From: JBBSEZ01 sp038239195
Lineage (GTDB): Bacteria; Planctomycetota; Planctomycetia; Gemmatales; Gemmataceae
Direction of reading: 5' to 3'
NCBI GenBank assembly: GCA_038239195.1
Contig: JBBSEZ010000018.1
Location: 1-44,216 of the forward strand
DNA: 44,216 bases
Below are positions 7,483-14,414 of this stretch, one piece after another; the first letter of the stretch is position 1; the number at the start of each line of letters is the position of its first letter. The position numbers were made by a program, and so were the translations under genes. The notes beneath the pieces are model-generated. The model saw only the letters and a list, made by a program, of their open reading frames with translations, made no database searches and was not told where the DNA came from.

Positions 7483-8688
7483 TTACCCGACCGTCGAGCT
7501 CATCTTGAACACCGGCAGCAGCAGCCCCGCCACGACGAGGAGCGTCAGCATCGCCATCACCAGCAGCATGACCGGCTCGAGCAGGCGCACGAAAAGGTCG
7601 AGCTGGCGACTCGTCCGCTTCTCCAGGGCGTTGGCGACGTCCAGCAACACCTTTTCCAGGTTGTTGCTCTCCTCGCCCACCGCCACCATTTCGACCACGT
7701 CGCGGGGGAAGTGCGAGCACGCCCCCAGCGGCTTGGCGAGCGAGTCGCCTGCCTTGATGTTCTCGGCCGACTGTTCGATGGCCTGGGCCAGCACCTTGTT
7801 GCCCGTCGAGTCCTTGGCGATGCGCAGCGCCTGCAAGATCGGGATGCCGTTGTGGAGCATCGTGCCCAGGATGCGCGTGAAGCGCGACAGGGCGAGGTTG
7901 AGGAAGACCGTGCCCGCGCCCGGTATCTTCAGACGCAGCCCGTCGAGGCGAAACCGCCCCTTCTCGGTCGCGGACCAGCGCTTGAACGCGAACCAGCCGG
8001 CCACCATCAGCGCCAGCACGACGACGACGTAGCGCTGCATCACGTGGCTCAGGCCGACGATGAGCTCGGTGAGCAGGGGCAGTTCGCCCTTCTCCTCGAG
8101 CTTCTTGAAGATCGGCTCGAAGCGCGGGACGAAGAAGATCACCAGGACGTTGAGGACCACCACGCCGACGACGCCAAGAAAGACGGGATAGGCCAGGGCC
8201 CCGGTGACTTTCGCTTTCAGGTCTTCCTGGTGTTCGGTGAAGTCGGCGATGCGGCGCAGCACGTCTTCGAGGAACCCGCCCTCCTGGCCGGCGCGGACCA
8301 TGCTGACGGCCAGCTCGTCGAACGTGCGAGGGTGCATTCCCAGCGCCTCGGCGAGGCTGGTGCCGTCGGCCACCCTGGCGCGGACCTCGCGCAGCACCTC
8401 GGAGAGGGCGGCCTGGCCCGTCTGGCGCTCGAGGATCTCGAGGCTGCGCAACAGGGGGACGCCGGAGTGCAGCAGGTCGGCGAGCTGCCCGTAGAAGGTG
8501 GCGAGGTGGCGCGAGCCGACGCGCCGCCCGCCTTTGGACTTGCTGAGCGGCTTGGTCGGCGCGATGCGCACGGGGAACAGCCCGCGCGCGTCGAGCATCG
8601 CCATGACCTCGCGCTCGCTGCTGGCCTGGAGCGTTCCCTGCGACCGGATGCCGGTCGATGCCATCGCCTCGTAATTGAACTCGGGCAC
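7483..8688 (-). CDS. gspF: GspF-type inner-membrane platform protein
   Basis: A 401-residue protein of normal GspF/PilC length. It starts MPEFNYEAMASTGIRSQGTL, the usual 'F.Y.A....G....G' opening. Two repeated cytoplasmic T2SSF domains follow (about 65-190 and 270-395), each with 'F...L..LL.SGVPLL.AL' type motifs ('FYGQLADLLHSGVPLLRSLE' and 'RILGTMLHNGIPILQALRIA'). Three hydrophobic segments lie near 171-195, 221-238 and 369-394. The protein anchors the GspE ATPase and helps insert or extract pseudopilins. It lies downstream of gspE and the kinase-like gene, and upstream of gspG. Confidence 0.93.
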   Translation of the reverse strand: MPEFNYEAMASTGIRSQGTLQASSEREVMAMLDARGLFPVRIAPTKPLSKSKGGRRVGSRHLATFYGQLADLLHSGVPLLRSLEILERQTGQAALSEVLREVRARVADGTSLAEALGMHPRTFDELAVSMVRAGQEGGFLEDVLRRIADFTEHQEDLKAKVTGALAYPVFLGVVGVVVLNVLVIFFVPRFEPIFKKLEEKGELPLLTELIVGLSHVMQRYVVVVLALMVAGWFAFKRWSATEKGRFRLDGLRLKIPGAGTVFLNLALSRFTRILGTMLHNGIPILQALRIAKDSTGNKVLAQAIEQSAENIKAGDSLAKPLGACSHFPRDVVEMVAVGEESNNLEKVLLDVANALEKRTSRQLDLFVRLLEPVMLLVMAMLTLLVVAGLLLPVFKMSSTVG

Positions 8689-8752
8689 GTTGGTCCTCGC
8701 TCGAAAGTTAGCCCGGGCGGGGCCATCCTTCGCGAAGGCACGTCCCGCCCAC

Positions 8753-9960
8753 TCAACCGCGCGTCCGCAACCAGATCAGCAAGCCCAGGCCGGCCACCGC
8801 CGACGTCCCGGCCACCACCCACCAGGGCACGCTTCGTCCCGCGTGCCCCTCCTCCCCCTCCGAGGCAACCGCTTCGGGATCGATCTCGCTCGGCGGCCTT
8901 GCCGCCTGCCCGCGCCGTGCCTTGGGGGCCGCCCAGCGATCCTGCGCCGTCATCGCTTGCAGCTGCTCGACGACATCGGCGGTCCTGTCGAAGCGATCTT
9001 CCAGCGCCTTGGCCATCAGGCGCCGCACGAGCGCCCTCCGCCGCTTCGGCGTGGTGGGGGCCAGCTCCTCGACGGGCGTCGGCTCCTCGCACTGGTGCGC
9101 CAGCATCTTCTTCACCGGGTTGCCCATCGGGAAGGGAAACTGGCCCGCGAGACAGTAGTAGAGGCTGTACTGATCGCCCTCTGGAGAACGGTTGAGCGGG
9201 TCGGCCAGCGACTCGGGGCTGGCGCAATCGACGCCGCGCGCCAGCGCCCGGCCATTGGTCATCGTGTCGAGGAGCGACTTGCCGCGCTCGCACGCCAGCA
9301 AGAAGCCCACCCCCAAGTCGAGGATGCGCGCCCGCCGATCAGCACGTCGCTGGGCTTGAGCAGGCCGTGAAACAGGTCGTGCTCGTGGTAGGCCTGGAGC
9401 CCGGACGCCACCTGCAGGGCGATTTGCGCCGCCAGCTTCGGGGGCAGTTGCCCCCTGGCGTGTACCATCGCGACGAGCTTCTCACCTCCCTCCAGGTAGG
9501 GCCACAACAGGTAGGCCCGCTCGCCGACCGCCCCGAGGTGGACCAGGGCGCTGACGGGCGGGTGGCGCACCTGTTTGAACGCCTGCACCTTGGTCGCGAT
9601 CTCATTCAGGTCAGCCACGTGGCGGCGAGGCAAGATTTTTATGGCGTAGACGTTATTGTCTCGCGCCGACCGCGCCTTGTAAACAGCTCCCATGCTGCCG
9701 GTGCCGAGAATGTCCACCAAGGCGACCGGCAGGAAGTGCGAGAGGGCAAGCGTAGGGCCTTCTCCTTCGAGGACGGCGTCGGCCTGGAAGCGGGTGAGGG
9801 CGCCGCGCTGAACGAGATAGTCGGCCATCTCGCGGGGCTGGCGCTGGGGAAACGCCTTGGCGAACGCCGTCAGGTGCTCGAGGCCCGCCAGGCGCACGAG
9901 GTGGCACTCGGTCAGCGCCGCCACGAATTCCTTGCGCGTACCGAACGAGGTCGATAGCAT
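8753..9960 (-). pseudogene. frameshifted kinase-like protein inside the secretion operon
   Basis: Two consecutive reading frames together encode one Hanks-kinase-like protein. Translation from the ATG at 9960 gives an N-terminal region, a Gly-rich loop (LGTGSMGAVYKA), the VAIK-like YAIKIL, and FHGLLKPSDVLIGG in the catalytic-loop position. The continuation 'RILDLGVGFLLACERG...' (DLG in place of DFG) is in another frame, reached only if one base is missing near 9325-9333. The C-terminal piece ends with a membrane helix (VPWWVVAGTSAVAGLGLLIW). The HRD aspartate is replaced (HGL), so even an intact version would probably be a pseudokinase. It lies between gspE and gspF, so an intact version could have regulated secretion. 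Either real decay or an assembly error could explain the frameshift. Confidence 0.75.
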
Positions 9961-10063
9961 TGGCCGGTGCCTCTCGGAGGGATGGGCGGAGCGCAAAGGC
10001 TCGTGGCATTCTCCTAGCACACATCCCTGGGAGGGCGCGGGCTGGTCGTTTGGAACTCACGGC

Positions 10064-10135
10064 GGCCCCGTTTAGCGACCCTTTGCAGAAGCGTCTTCGG
10101 GCGCACGCTTCCGCGAAGCGTCGCTAAACGAGGCC
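10064..10135. repeat. palindromic repeat after gspE
   Basis: The arms 10064-10079 and 10120-10135 (16 nt, one mismatch) bracket a region with a further AGCGT/ACGCT inner pairing. It begins 5 bp past the gspE stop and lies before the kinase-like gene. It shares sequence with the left edge of the window (101-118), so it is a dispersed element. It could also form a hairpin in the operon transcript. Confidence 0.6.
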
Positions 10136-10140
10136 CGCCC

Positions 10141-11838
10141 TCACGCGATGACGTCGCCCGCCGTCACGCGCGCCACCTCGTCGATGGTCGTCTTCCCCTG
10201 CAACACCTTCCGCCAGCCGTCCTGGCGCAGCGTGATCATCCCCTCCTTCATCGCCTGGCTGCGGATGACCGAGGCGTTGACCCGCTGCACGCACATGTCG
10301 CGGATGACGTCGCCCGTCACCATCAACTCGTAGATGCCGCTGCGGCCCTTGAACCCCGTCTGGCGGCAGGCCCGACAGCCGGCGCCCTTCCACAGTTTGA
10401 GGGCCCCCCCCGGCGGGACCGGGAAGTCGCCGGGTATCTCGTGGTGCTCGGGGTGGAACTCGACCTTGCACTCCGAGCAGATGGTGCGCACCAACCGCTG
10501 GGCCATGACGCCCTCGACGGTGCTGCCGACGAGGAACGGCTCGATGCCCATGTCCACGAGGCGCGTGAACGCGCTGGGCGCGTCGTTGGTGTGCAGGGTG
10601 CTGAAGACCATGTGGCCGGTGAGGCTGGCCTGGATGGCGGCCTCGGCCGTCTCCAGGTCGCGCATTTCGCCGATGAGGATCACGTCGGGGTCGTGCCGCA
10701 GGATCGAACGCAGCGACGCGGCGAAGGTGAGGCCGATCTTGGCGTGGACCTGGATCTGGCTGATGCCGTTCTGCTGGTACTCGACGGGGTCCTCGACGGT
10801 GATGATCTTGGTGGCGTCGTCCTTGATCTCGTTGAGCGCCGAGTAGAGCGTGGTGCTCTTGCCCGAGCCGGTCGGCCCGGTGACGAGGACGATGCCGTGA
10901 GGCCGGTCGATGATCTTCCGGAACGTCTCGTAGGTGTCGGGCAGCATGCCGACGCTGGCGAGGCTGAAGACCATGCGCCCCTTGTCGAGGAGCCGCATGC
11001 AGATGCCTTCGCCGTGCGTCATGGGGATGATGGAGACGCGCACGTCGACGTCGCGGCCCTGGACGCGCATCTTGATGCGGCCGTCCTGGGGCAGGCGCTT
11101 CTCGGCGATGTTGAGGCGCGACATGATCTTGATGCGGCTGATGATGGCCGACTGGAAGCGCGTGATCTCCGGCGGCAGGGCCTGGGTCTGGAGGATGCCG
11201 TCGATGCGGTAGCGAATGCGCAGGGCGTTCTCTTCGGGCTCGATGTGGATGTCGGAGGCGCGTTCGTTGGCGGCCTCGATGAGGATCTCGTTGACGAGCT
11301 TGACGACGCTCGCCTCCTGGGCCATCTTGGCGGCCTCGCTGTCGTCGGCCTCGAGGCCCTCGAGCAGCTCGACCTCCTCCTCGCGCTCGCGGATCAGGGC
11401 GGTGACGGTCTCGCCGCCCACGCCGAAGTGCGTCTTGATGAGGCGGGCGATCTCGCGCGGGCTGGCGAGGACGGGCTGGACGTGCAGGCCCGTGTGCATG
11501 GCCAGTTCGTCGAGGGAGTAGACGTCGAAGGGATCGCCGGTGGCGACGACGAGGGTGCCGTTGGCGCGCGAGAGCGGCATGATGGTCCGGCGGTGGACGA
11601 GTTTCAAGGGCATCGCCTGGAGCGTTGCGGGATCGACCTTGACGTTGGTGAGGTCCATTACCTCCATGCCGAGCTCCTCGGCAAGGGCGGCGAGGACCTC
11701 CTCCTCCTTGGCGAAGCCGCGCTCGACGAGCAGGAGGTGAAGGGGCTTGGTCGGCGTTTGTGCGATCAGGTCTTGGAGCCGGGGCAGGTCCTCGGCGGTC
11801 ATCGCGCCCTTCCGAATGAGTCGTTGCGCAAGCTGCAT
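10141..11838 (-). CDS. gspE: GspE-type secretion/pilus assembly ATPase
   Basis: A 565-residue GspE/PilB ATPase and first gene of the minus-strand operon. An N-terminal MshEN/GspE-N domain (about 1-140) precedes the AAA-like motor. Walker A is GPTGSGKST (321-329), the Asp box is around ITVEDPVEYQ (347-356), Walker B is ILIGEMRDLETAEAA (387-401), and the His box is 'FSTLHTNDA' (412-420). The zinc-binding CxxC pairs C454/C457 and C488/C491 are present, as in GspE/PilB but not PilT. It powers pseudopilus extension through GspF and the GspL-like protein. GAGGA lies 5 bases before the ATG. No strong promoter was recognised in the 11839-11900 leader. Confidence 0.95.
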   Translation of the reverse strand: MQLAQRLIRKGAMTAEDLPRLQDLIAQTPTKPLHLLLVERGFAKEEEVLAALAEELGMEVMDLTNVKVDPATLQAMPLKLVHRRTIMPLSRANGTLVVATGDPFDVYSLDELAMHTGLHVQPVLASPREIARLIKTHFGVGGETVTALIREREEEVELLEGLEADDSEAAKMAQEASVVKLVNEILIEAANERASDIHIEPEENALRIRYRIDGILQTQALPPEITRFQSAIISRIKIMSRLNIAEKRLPQDGRIKMRVQGRDVDVRVSIIPMTHGEGICMRLLDKGRMVFSLASVGMLPDTYETFRKIIDRPHGIVLVTGPTGSGKSTTLYSALNEIKDDATKIITVEDPVEYQQNGISQIQVHAKIGLTFAASLRSILRHDPDVILIGEMRDLETAEAAIQASLTGHMVFSTLHTNDAPSAFTRLVDMGIEPFLVGSTVEGVMAQRLVRTICSECKVEFHPEHHEIPGDFPVPPGGALKLWKGAGCRACRQTGFKGRSGIYELMVTGDVIRDMCVQRVNASVIRSQAMKEGMITLRQDGWRKVLQGKTTIDEVARVTAGDVIA

Positions 11839-12066
11839 GCCATCCTCGGGAGTCGGGGCGGAGTGCTTCGAGTGTTCTTTTGGGGTAAACCCGGCCGATT
11901 ATTCAGAGTAGCGGAGGGGGAAGGGTGGGGGAACGGCAAAGTGAGCGGGAAGGGCGCGCGGGAGGGCGCGGGGGGCGGCAAACTCCGGACGAGCCCTCCG
12001 CGTGCAGCCAGGGCATTCGAGAGGAACGTCGGCCAGCGTCGGGCCCGCCGGGTTACGCTCGGCAAA

Positions 12067-12111
12067 GCCTCGCACGGGCGTTCGGCCAGCGCCTACCGGC
12101 CCGTGCGAGGC
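12067..12111 (-). other. 13-bp perfect stem-loop downstream of the template repeat
   Basis: The arms 12067-12079 and 12099-12111 are perfectly complementary (GCCTCGCACGGGC and its reverse complement), with a 19-nt loop that can pair further inside. It lies 128-172 bp beyond the 3' end of the template repeat in the direction of DGR transcription. It may close the structured 3' part of the DGR template RNA or end its transcription; only a short T run follows. Confidence 0.5.
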
Positions 12112-12182
12112 GGTTGTTGATTCGGCGGGCCCGTTCTCGGCGGGCCGACCGGGGACGACGGCCTGGGCTTCGCATGGCTCGC

Positions 12183-12206
12183 CCGGACGGTCCGTGAACC
12201 ATCCGG
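12183..12206 (-). other. 9-bp stem-loop downstream of the template repeat
   Basis: The arms 12183-12191 and 12198-12206 pair over 9 bp with one G-U in the minus-strand RNA and a 6-nt loop. It is one of three hairpins in the ~170 nt after the template repeat. In the Bordetella phage DGR, RNA just 3' of the TR is needed to prime cDNA synthesis, so a structured flank here is meaningful, although the role is inferred. Confidence 0.4.
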
Positions 12207-12214
12207 CCCTGGCC

Positions 12215-12230
12215 GGGGAGCTCTCTCCCC
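12215..12230 (-). other. GGGGAG/CTCCCC hairpin 8 nt past the template repeat
   Basis: A 6-bp perfect stem (12215-12220 with 12225-12230) and 4-nt loop lies immediately 3' of the template repeat on the transcribed strand. It is absent next to the variable repeat. This makes it a candidate structural mark separating template from recipient, or part of the RNA recognised by RT and Avd. No functional motif is proven. Confidence 0.4.
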
Positions 12231-12238
12231 GCGCAGCG

Positions 12239-12366
12239 CTCACGCCGGGAAAAGGACGCGGAAACCGATGTTGTGGTTGCGGTTGCCGGGGTCGTTCCCG
12301 TTCCGGTAGGCCGCGCGACAGTTCCTGCCGTTGTTGTTCCAGGAGCCGCCGCGCAAGACACGGCGC
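12239..12366 (-). repeat. DGR template repeat (TR)
   Basis: A 128-bp repeat aligning without gaps to 14287-14414 (offset 2048) with 119 identities. All 9 differences fall where the coding (minus) strand of this copy has A. Plus-strand positions in this copy are 12272, 12277, 12278, 12292, 12295, 12296, 12302, 12335 and 12337. By my count 24 adenines lie in the repeat; no C, G or T differs. Read in the target frame it is rich in AAC (Asn) codons exactly where the target varies, a known DGR design that avoids stop codons when A is mutated. It starts one base after the RT stop, so it is probably transcribed with the RT gene. Confidence 0.95.
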
Positions 12367-12367
12367 A

Positions 12368-13507
12368 TCAACCGCCGCCCCAAAAGGGCCTGCGCCCTTC
12401 CTCCCCTTCTATCGGCGCAGCGGCCCTCGGCTCCTCACTTTCCGCGCTCCGATCTCGTTCCCAGCGCACCTCATCGAACAACCACCCGCACAACCGCCAG
12501 GTGTCCGCGCGCGCCGCGTGCCCCATCCACCCCGCCAGGCTGCGGCGCACGTCGTCCGCGCTGCACCGGCCTCCTGCATAGGCGGCCTGCAAGCGCCGCA
12601 GCCGCCGCTGCATCCCCACCACGTTGGCGCGCGGCAGCAGGCGATAGTCGGGGAACACCCGATAGCCCAGCCAGCGCGTGCCGTCCTGCGTCCGCGCGAT
12701 CGCTGCCTTGCGGGGGTGCAGCCGCAAGCGCCAGCGGGCCAACTCCTGCCGACAGCGCGAACGCGCCTCCGCCAGCCAGCCGGTGTCGTCGTGCAAGAGG
12801 GCGAAGTCGTCGCAGTAGCGCACGTAGCAGTTGGCCCGCAACGTTTCCTTGGCCCAGTGGTCGAACGGGCTCAGATAGACGTTGGCCAAGAACTGGCTCG
12901 TCTGGTTGCCCAGCGGCAGGCCGCGCCGGCGCGAGCCGGGGGCGAACAGGTCGTCGCCCGGGAACCACTCCTGCACCGGCTCCTGTTCGTTGGAGTGGTC
13001 GATGATCCGGGAGGTCAGTTCCAGAACGTCGGCGTCCTTGATCTTGCGCGCCAGTTGGCCCTTGAGCAACTCGTGGTCGATCGAGGGGAAATACTTGCTC
13101 ACGTCGCACAGCAGCACGAAGCGGTGGCGCCGCGCGAAGCCCGCGAAGCGATCGACTGCGGCGTGGGTGCCCTTGCCGGTCCGGCAGGCATAACTGTCGG
13201 TTACGAACGTCGGCTCGAAAACCGCCGCGAGCACGTTTACCAGGGCGTGATGCACCACGCGGTCGCGGAACGGGGCCGCGCTGATGAGCCGCGGCTTGGG
13301 GCGGACGATGCGAAAGGTGCGGCAGGCGCCGGGCCGATAGGCGTGGGCGCGCAACTCGTCCTGCAACCGAACCAGCTCGCGCTCGCGGTCGAAGTCGAAG
13401 TTGGCGGCGTTGGGCTGTCCCCGCTTGCCGCGCAGCGCCTTGTGGGCGGCGCTAAGCAAGTTGGGGTAGCTCAGCAGGCGCTCCCAGAGCTGGCCGTGGC
13501 GCTTCAT
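12368..13507 (-). CDS. DGR-type reverse transcriptase
   Basis: A 379-residue reverse transcriptase that copies the TR RNA with errors opposite adenines. Visible RT motifs are the fingers region FRIVRPKPRLISAAPFRDRV (65-84), motif A LLCDVSKYFPSID with D135, GLPLGNQTSQFLANVYL (196-212), and the active site YCDD (231-234, within CYVRYCDDFALL). The (I/L)GxxxSQ form of motif 4 (LGNQTSQ) in place of QGxxxSP is characteristic of DGR RTs. No maturase or endonuclease domain and no retron-type RNA signature is seen, arguing against a group II intron or retron. Length fits the family (300-400). It lies between avd and the template repeat, all on the same strand. The C-terminal ~30 residues are low-complexity. 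Confidence 0.95.
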   Translation of the reverse strand: MKRHGQLWERLLSYPNLLSAAHKALRGKRGQPNAANFDFDRERELVRLQDELRAHAYRPGACRTFRIVRPKPRLISAAPFRDRVVHHALVNVLAAVFEPTFVTDSYACRTGKGTHAAVDRFAGFARRHRFVLLCDVSKYFPSIDHELLKGQLARKIKDADVLELTSRIIDHSNEQEPVQEWFPGDDLFAPGSRRRGLPLGNQTSQFLANVYLSPFDHWAKETLRANCYVRYCDDFALLHDDTGWLAEARSRCRQELARWRLRLHPRKAAIARTQDGTRWLGYRVFPDYRLLPRANVVGMQRRLRRLQAAYAGGRCSADDVRRSLAGWMGHAARADTWRLCGWLFDEVRWERDRSAESEEPRAAAPIEGEEGRRPFWGGG

Positions 13508-13540
13508 CGGGGGCGAGCCTCCGTGCCGTTCCTCCGCACC

Positions 13541-13610
13541 GGAACGCCACGGAGGGCGTTCCCTACAGCGCTACGTCAGGGCCTGTAGGGAACGGCCTCC
13601 GTGCCGTTCC
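13541..13610. repeat. long palindromic repeat between avd and RT
   Basis: The arms 13541-13568 and 13583-13610 (28 nt) are complementary with two mismatches around a 14-nt loop. The right arm is nearly repeated at 13517-13532 and the whole element is matched at 16782-16852. It is a dispersed palindrome containing GTTCCCTACAG/CTGTAGGGAAC. It lies in the gap between the DGR avd and RT genes and could form a strong hairpin in the transcript. Confidence 0.8.
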
Positions 13611-13661
13611 GCTGTACCCCACCCGGCCCCGCAACCGGAATGCGGTTTCGCCCGCGATCCT

Positions 13662-14024
13662 TCATCGAGGACGCGCCCCCGTGCTCGCCTTGAGCCAGCC
13701 GCCCACCATCTGGCCGATCTCGTTGACGCAGCGCGCGGCGAAGCCCATGCTGTCGAGCGATAGGCAGTGCAGGTCGGTCGCCAGCCGGAACTGGAAGCGC
13801 AGCAGCTCCAGGTCCAGGTTCACCCCGCGCAAGATCCCCACGCGCTCGCGGTCGTACTTGGCCCGGATCAGCCCGTCGAGTACGTCGTAGAGCCGATGTT
13901 CCAGCCGGTCGCCCAGCGTGGACCGATAGCTGCGCGGGAACTTGGCGATGTGCCGGCAACTCCACGTCACCAACTCATAGGCCTTGGCGATGACCTGCAA
14001 TTCGCCCGTGCCTTCCGCTGACAT
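13662..14024 (-). CDS. avd: Avd-like DGR accessory protein
   Basis: A 120-residue all-helical protein matching the Avd/23S-rRNA-IVP-like four-helix-bundle family. It has the opening ELQVIAKAYELVTWSCRHIA, the signature KFPRSYRSTLGDRLEHRLYD (28-47), the mid motif 'NLDLELLRFQFRLATDLHCL', and the C-terminal EIGQMVGGWLK. In known DGRs a basic, pentameric Avd binds the RT and template RNA and is required for mutagenic retrohoming. The start is the ATG at 14024, with GAGAGGA 5-6 bases upstream. It lies between the target gene and the RT on the same strand, as expected for a DGR cassette. Confidence 0.9.
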   Translation of the reverse strand: MSAEGTGELQVIAKAYELVTWSCRHIAKFPRSYRSTLGDRLEHRLYDVLDGLIRAKYDRERVGILRGVNLDLELLRFQFRLATDLHCLSLDSMGFAARCVNEIGQMVGGWLKASTGARPR

Positions 14025-14224
14025 GATCGTCCTCTCCGCTACAGGCCCACCACCGGCAGCCGGTTTCGCCCTGCCGCACCACGAGCTCCGCTTGTGCGGC
14101 GGCAGGCCCTTTTGCTATCATCGAAGAGTTGAATTGGGCGCAATTACTCCTCGCGCGGCAATCGCCACGTACCGGCCCTCGCGCCTCCCTGCAATCGTTA
14201 CGCCCGGCACAATCGGCAAATTGA

Positions 14225-14246
14225 GCGCCGGCGCCGCTGCGCGGCG
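14225..14246. other. GC palindrome and hairpin downstream of the variable repeat
   Basis: GCGCCGGCGC (14225-14234) is a perfect palindrome. It overlaps a 6-bp stem with a 3-nt loop (14232-14237 with 14241-14246). It lies ~41 bp past the end of the variable repeat on the coding strand. Some DGRs need a hairpin or cruciform near the 3' end of VR for efficient retrohoming; this is the best candidate here, though the distance is longer than in the Bordetella phage. The rest of the 14025-14286 gap shows no gene. Confidence 0.35.
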
Positions 14247-14286
14247 AAAAGAGTAAAGAGGTAAAATACCAAGCCGATACAAAGCC

Positions 14287-14414
14287 CTCACGCCGGGAAA
14301 AGGACGCGGAAACCGATGTCGTGGAAGCGGTTGCCGGGGCCGCCCCCGTCCCGGTAGGCCGCGCGACAGTTCCTGCCGTTGTAGCTCCAGGAGCCGCCGC
14401 GCAAGACACGGCGC
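14287..14414 (-). repeat. DGR variable repeat (VR) at the 3' end of the kinase-FGE gene
   Basis: The recipient copy of the repeat at 12239-12366. The differing positions are 14320, 14325, 14326, 14340, 14343, 14344, 14350, 14383 and 14385. They fall in codons for residues 763, 764, 775, 777, 778, 783 and 785 of the target. Template to target changes are N763S, N764Y, N775D, N777G, D778G, N783F and N785D. All are amino-acid-changing and none creates a stop. The last ~30 nt (to the TGA) are identical in both copies and almost free of adenine, as expected for an initiation-of-mutagenic-homing-like segment. Confidence 0.95.

Larger units (their letters stand above)
11839..12238. other. gene-free interval between gspE and the DGR template repeat
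   Basis: About 400 bp with no convincing gene. The right part, next to the template repeat, is rich in stem-loops (12067-12111, 12183-12206, 12215-12230) and is probably the 3' part of the DGR RNA. The left part (11839-11920) must hold the promoter and leader of gspE. The minus strand there contains AT-rich patches (around TTTACCCC and GAATAATC), but no clear -35/-10 pair. Confidence 0.5.

Noticed and set aside
9325..9333. Programmed ribosomal frameshift in the kinase-like gene
   Set aside because: No slippery heptamer or convincing downstream stimulator was found; a one-base deletion or sequencing error explains it more simply.
12053..12361. Small minus-strand coding frame across the template repeat
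   Set aside because: It is another-frame reading of TR and its flank. The signal here is the RNA template and stem-loops, and the translated text shows no protein character.
12368..13507. Group II intron or retron origin for the reverse transcriptase
   Set aside because: There is no maturase or endonuclease domain and no msr/msd-like RNA. TR/VR, Avd and the LGNQTSQ motif point to a DGR.
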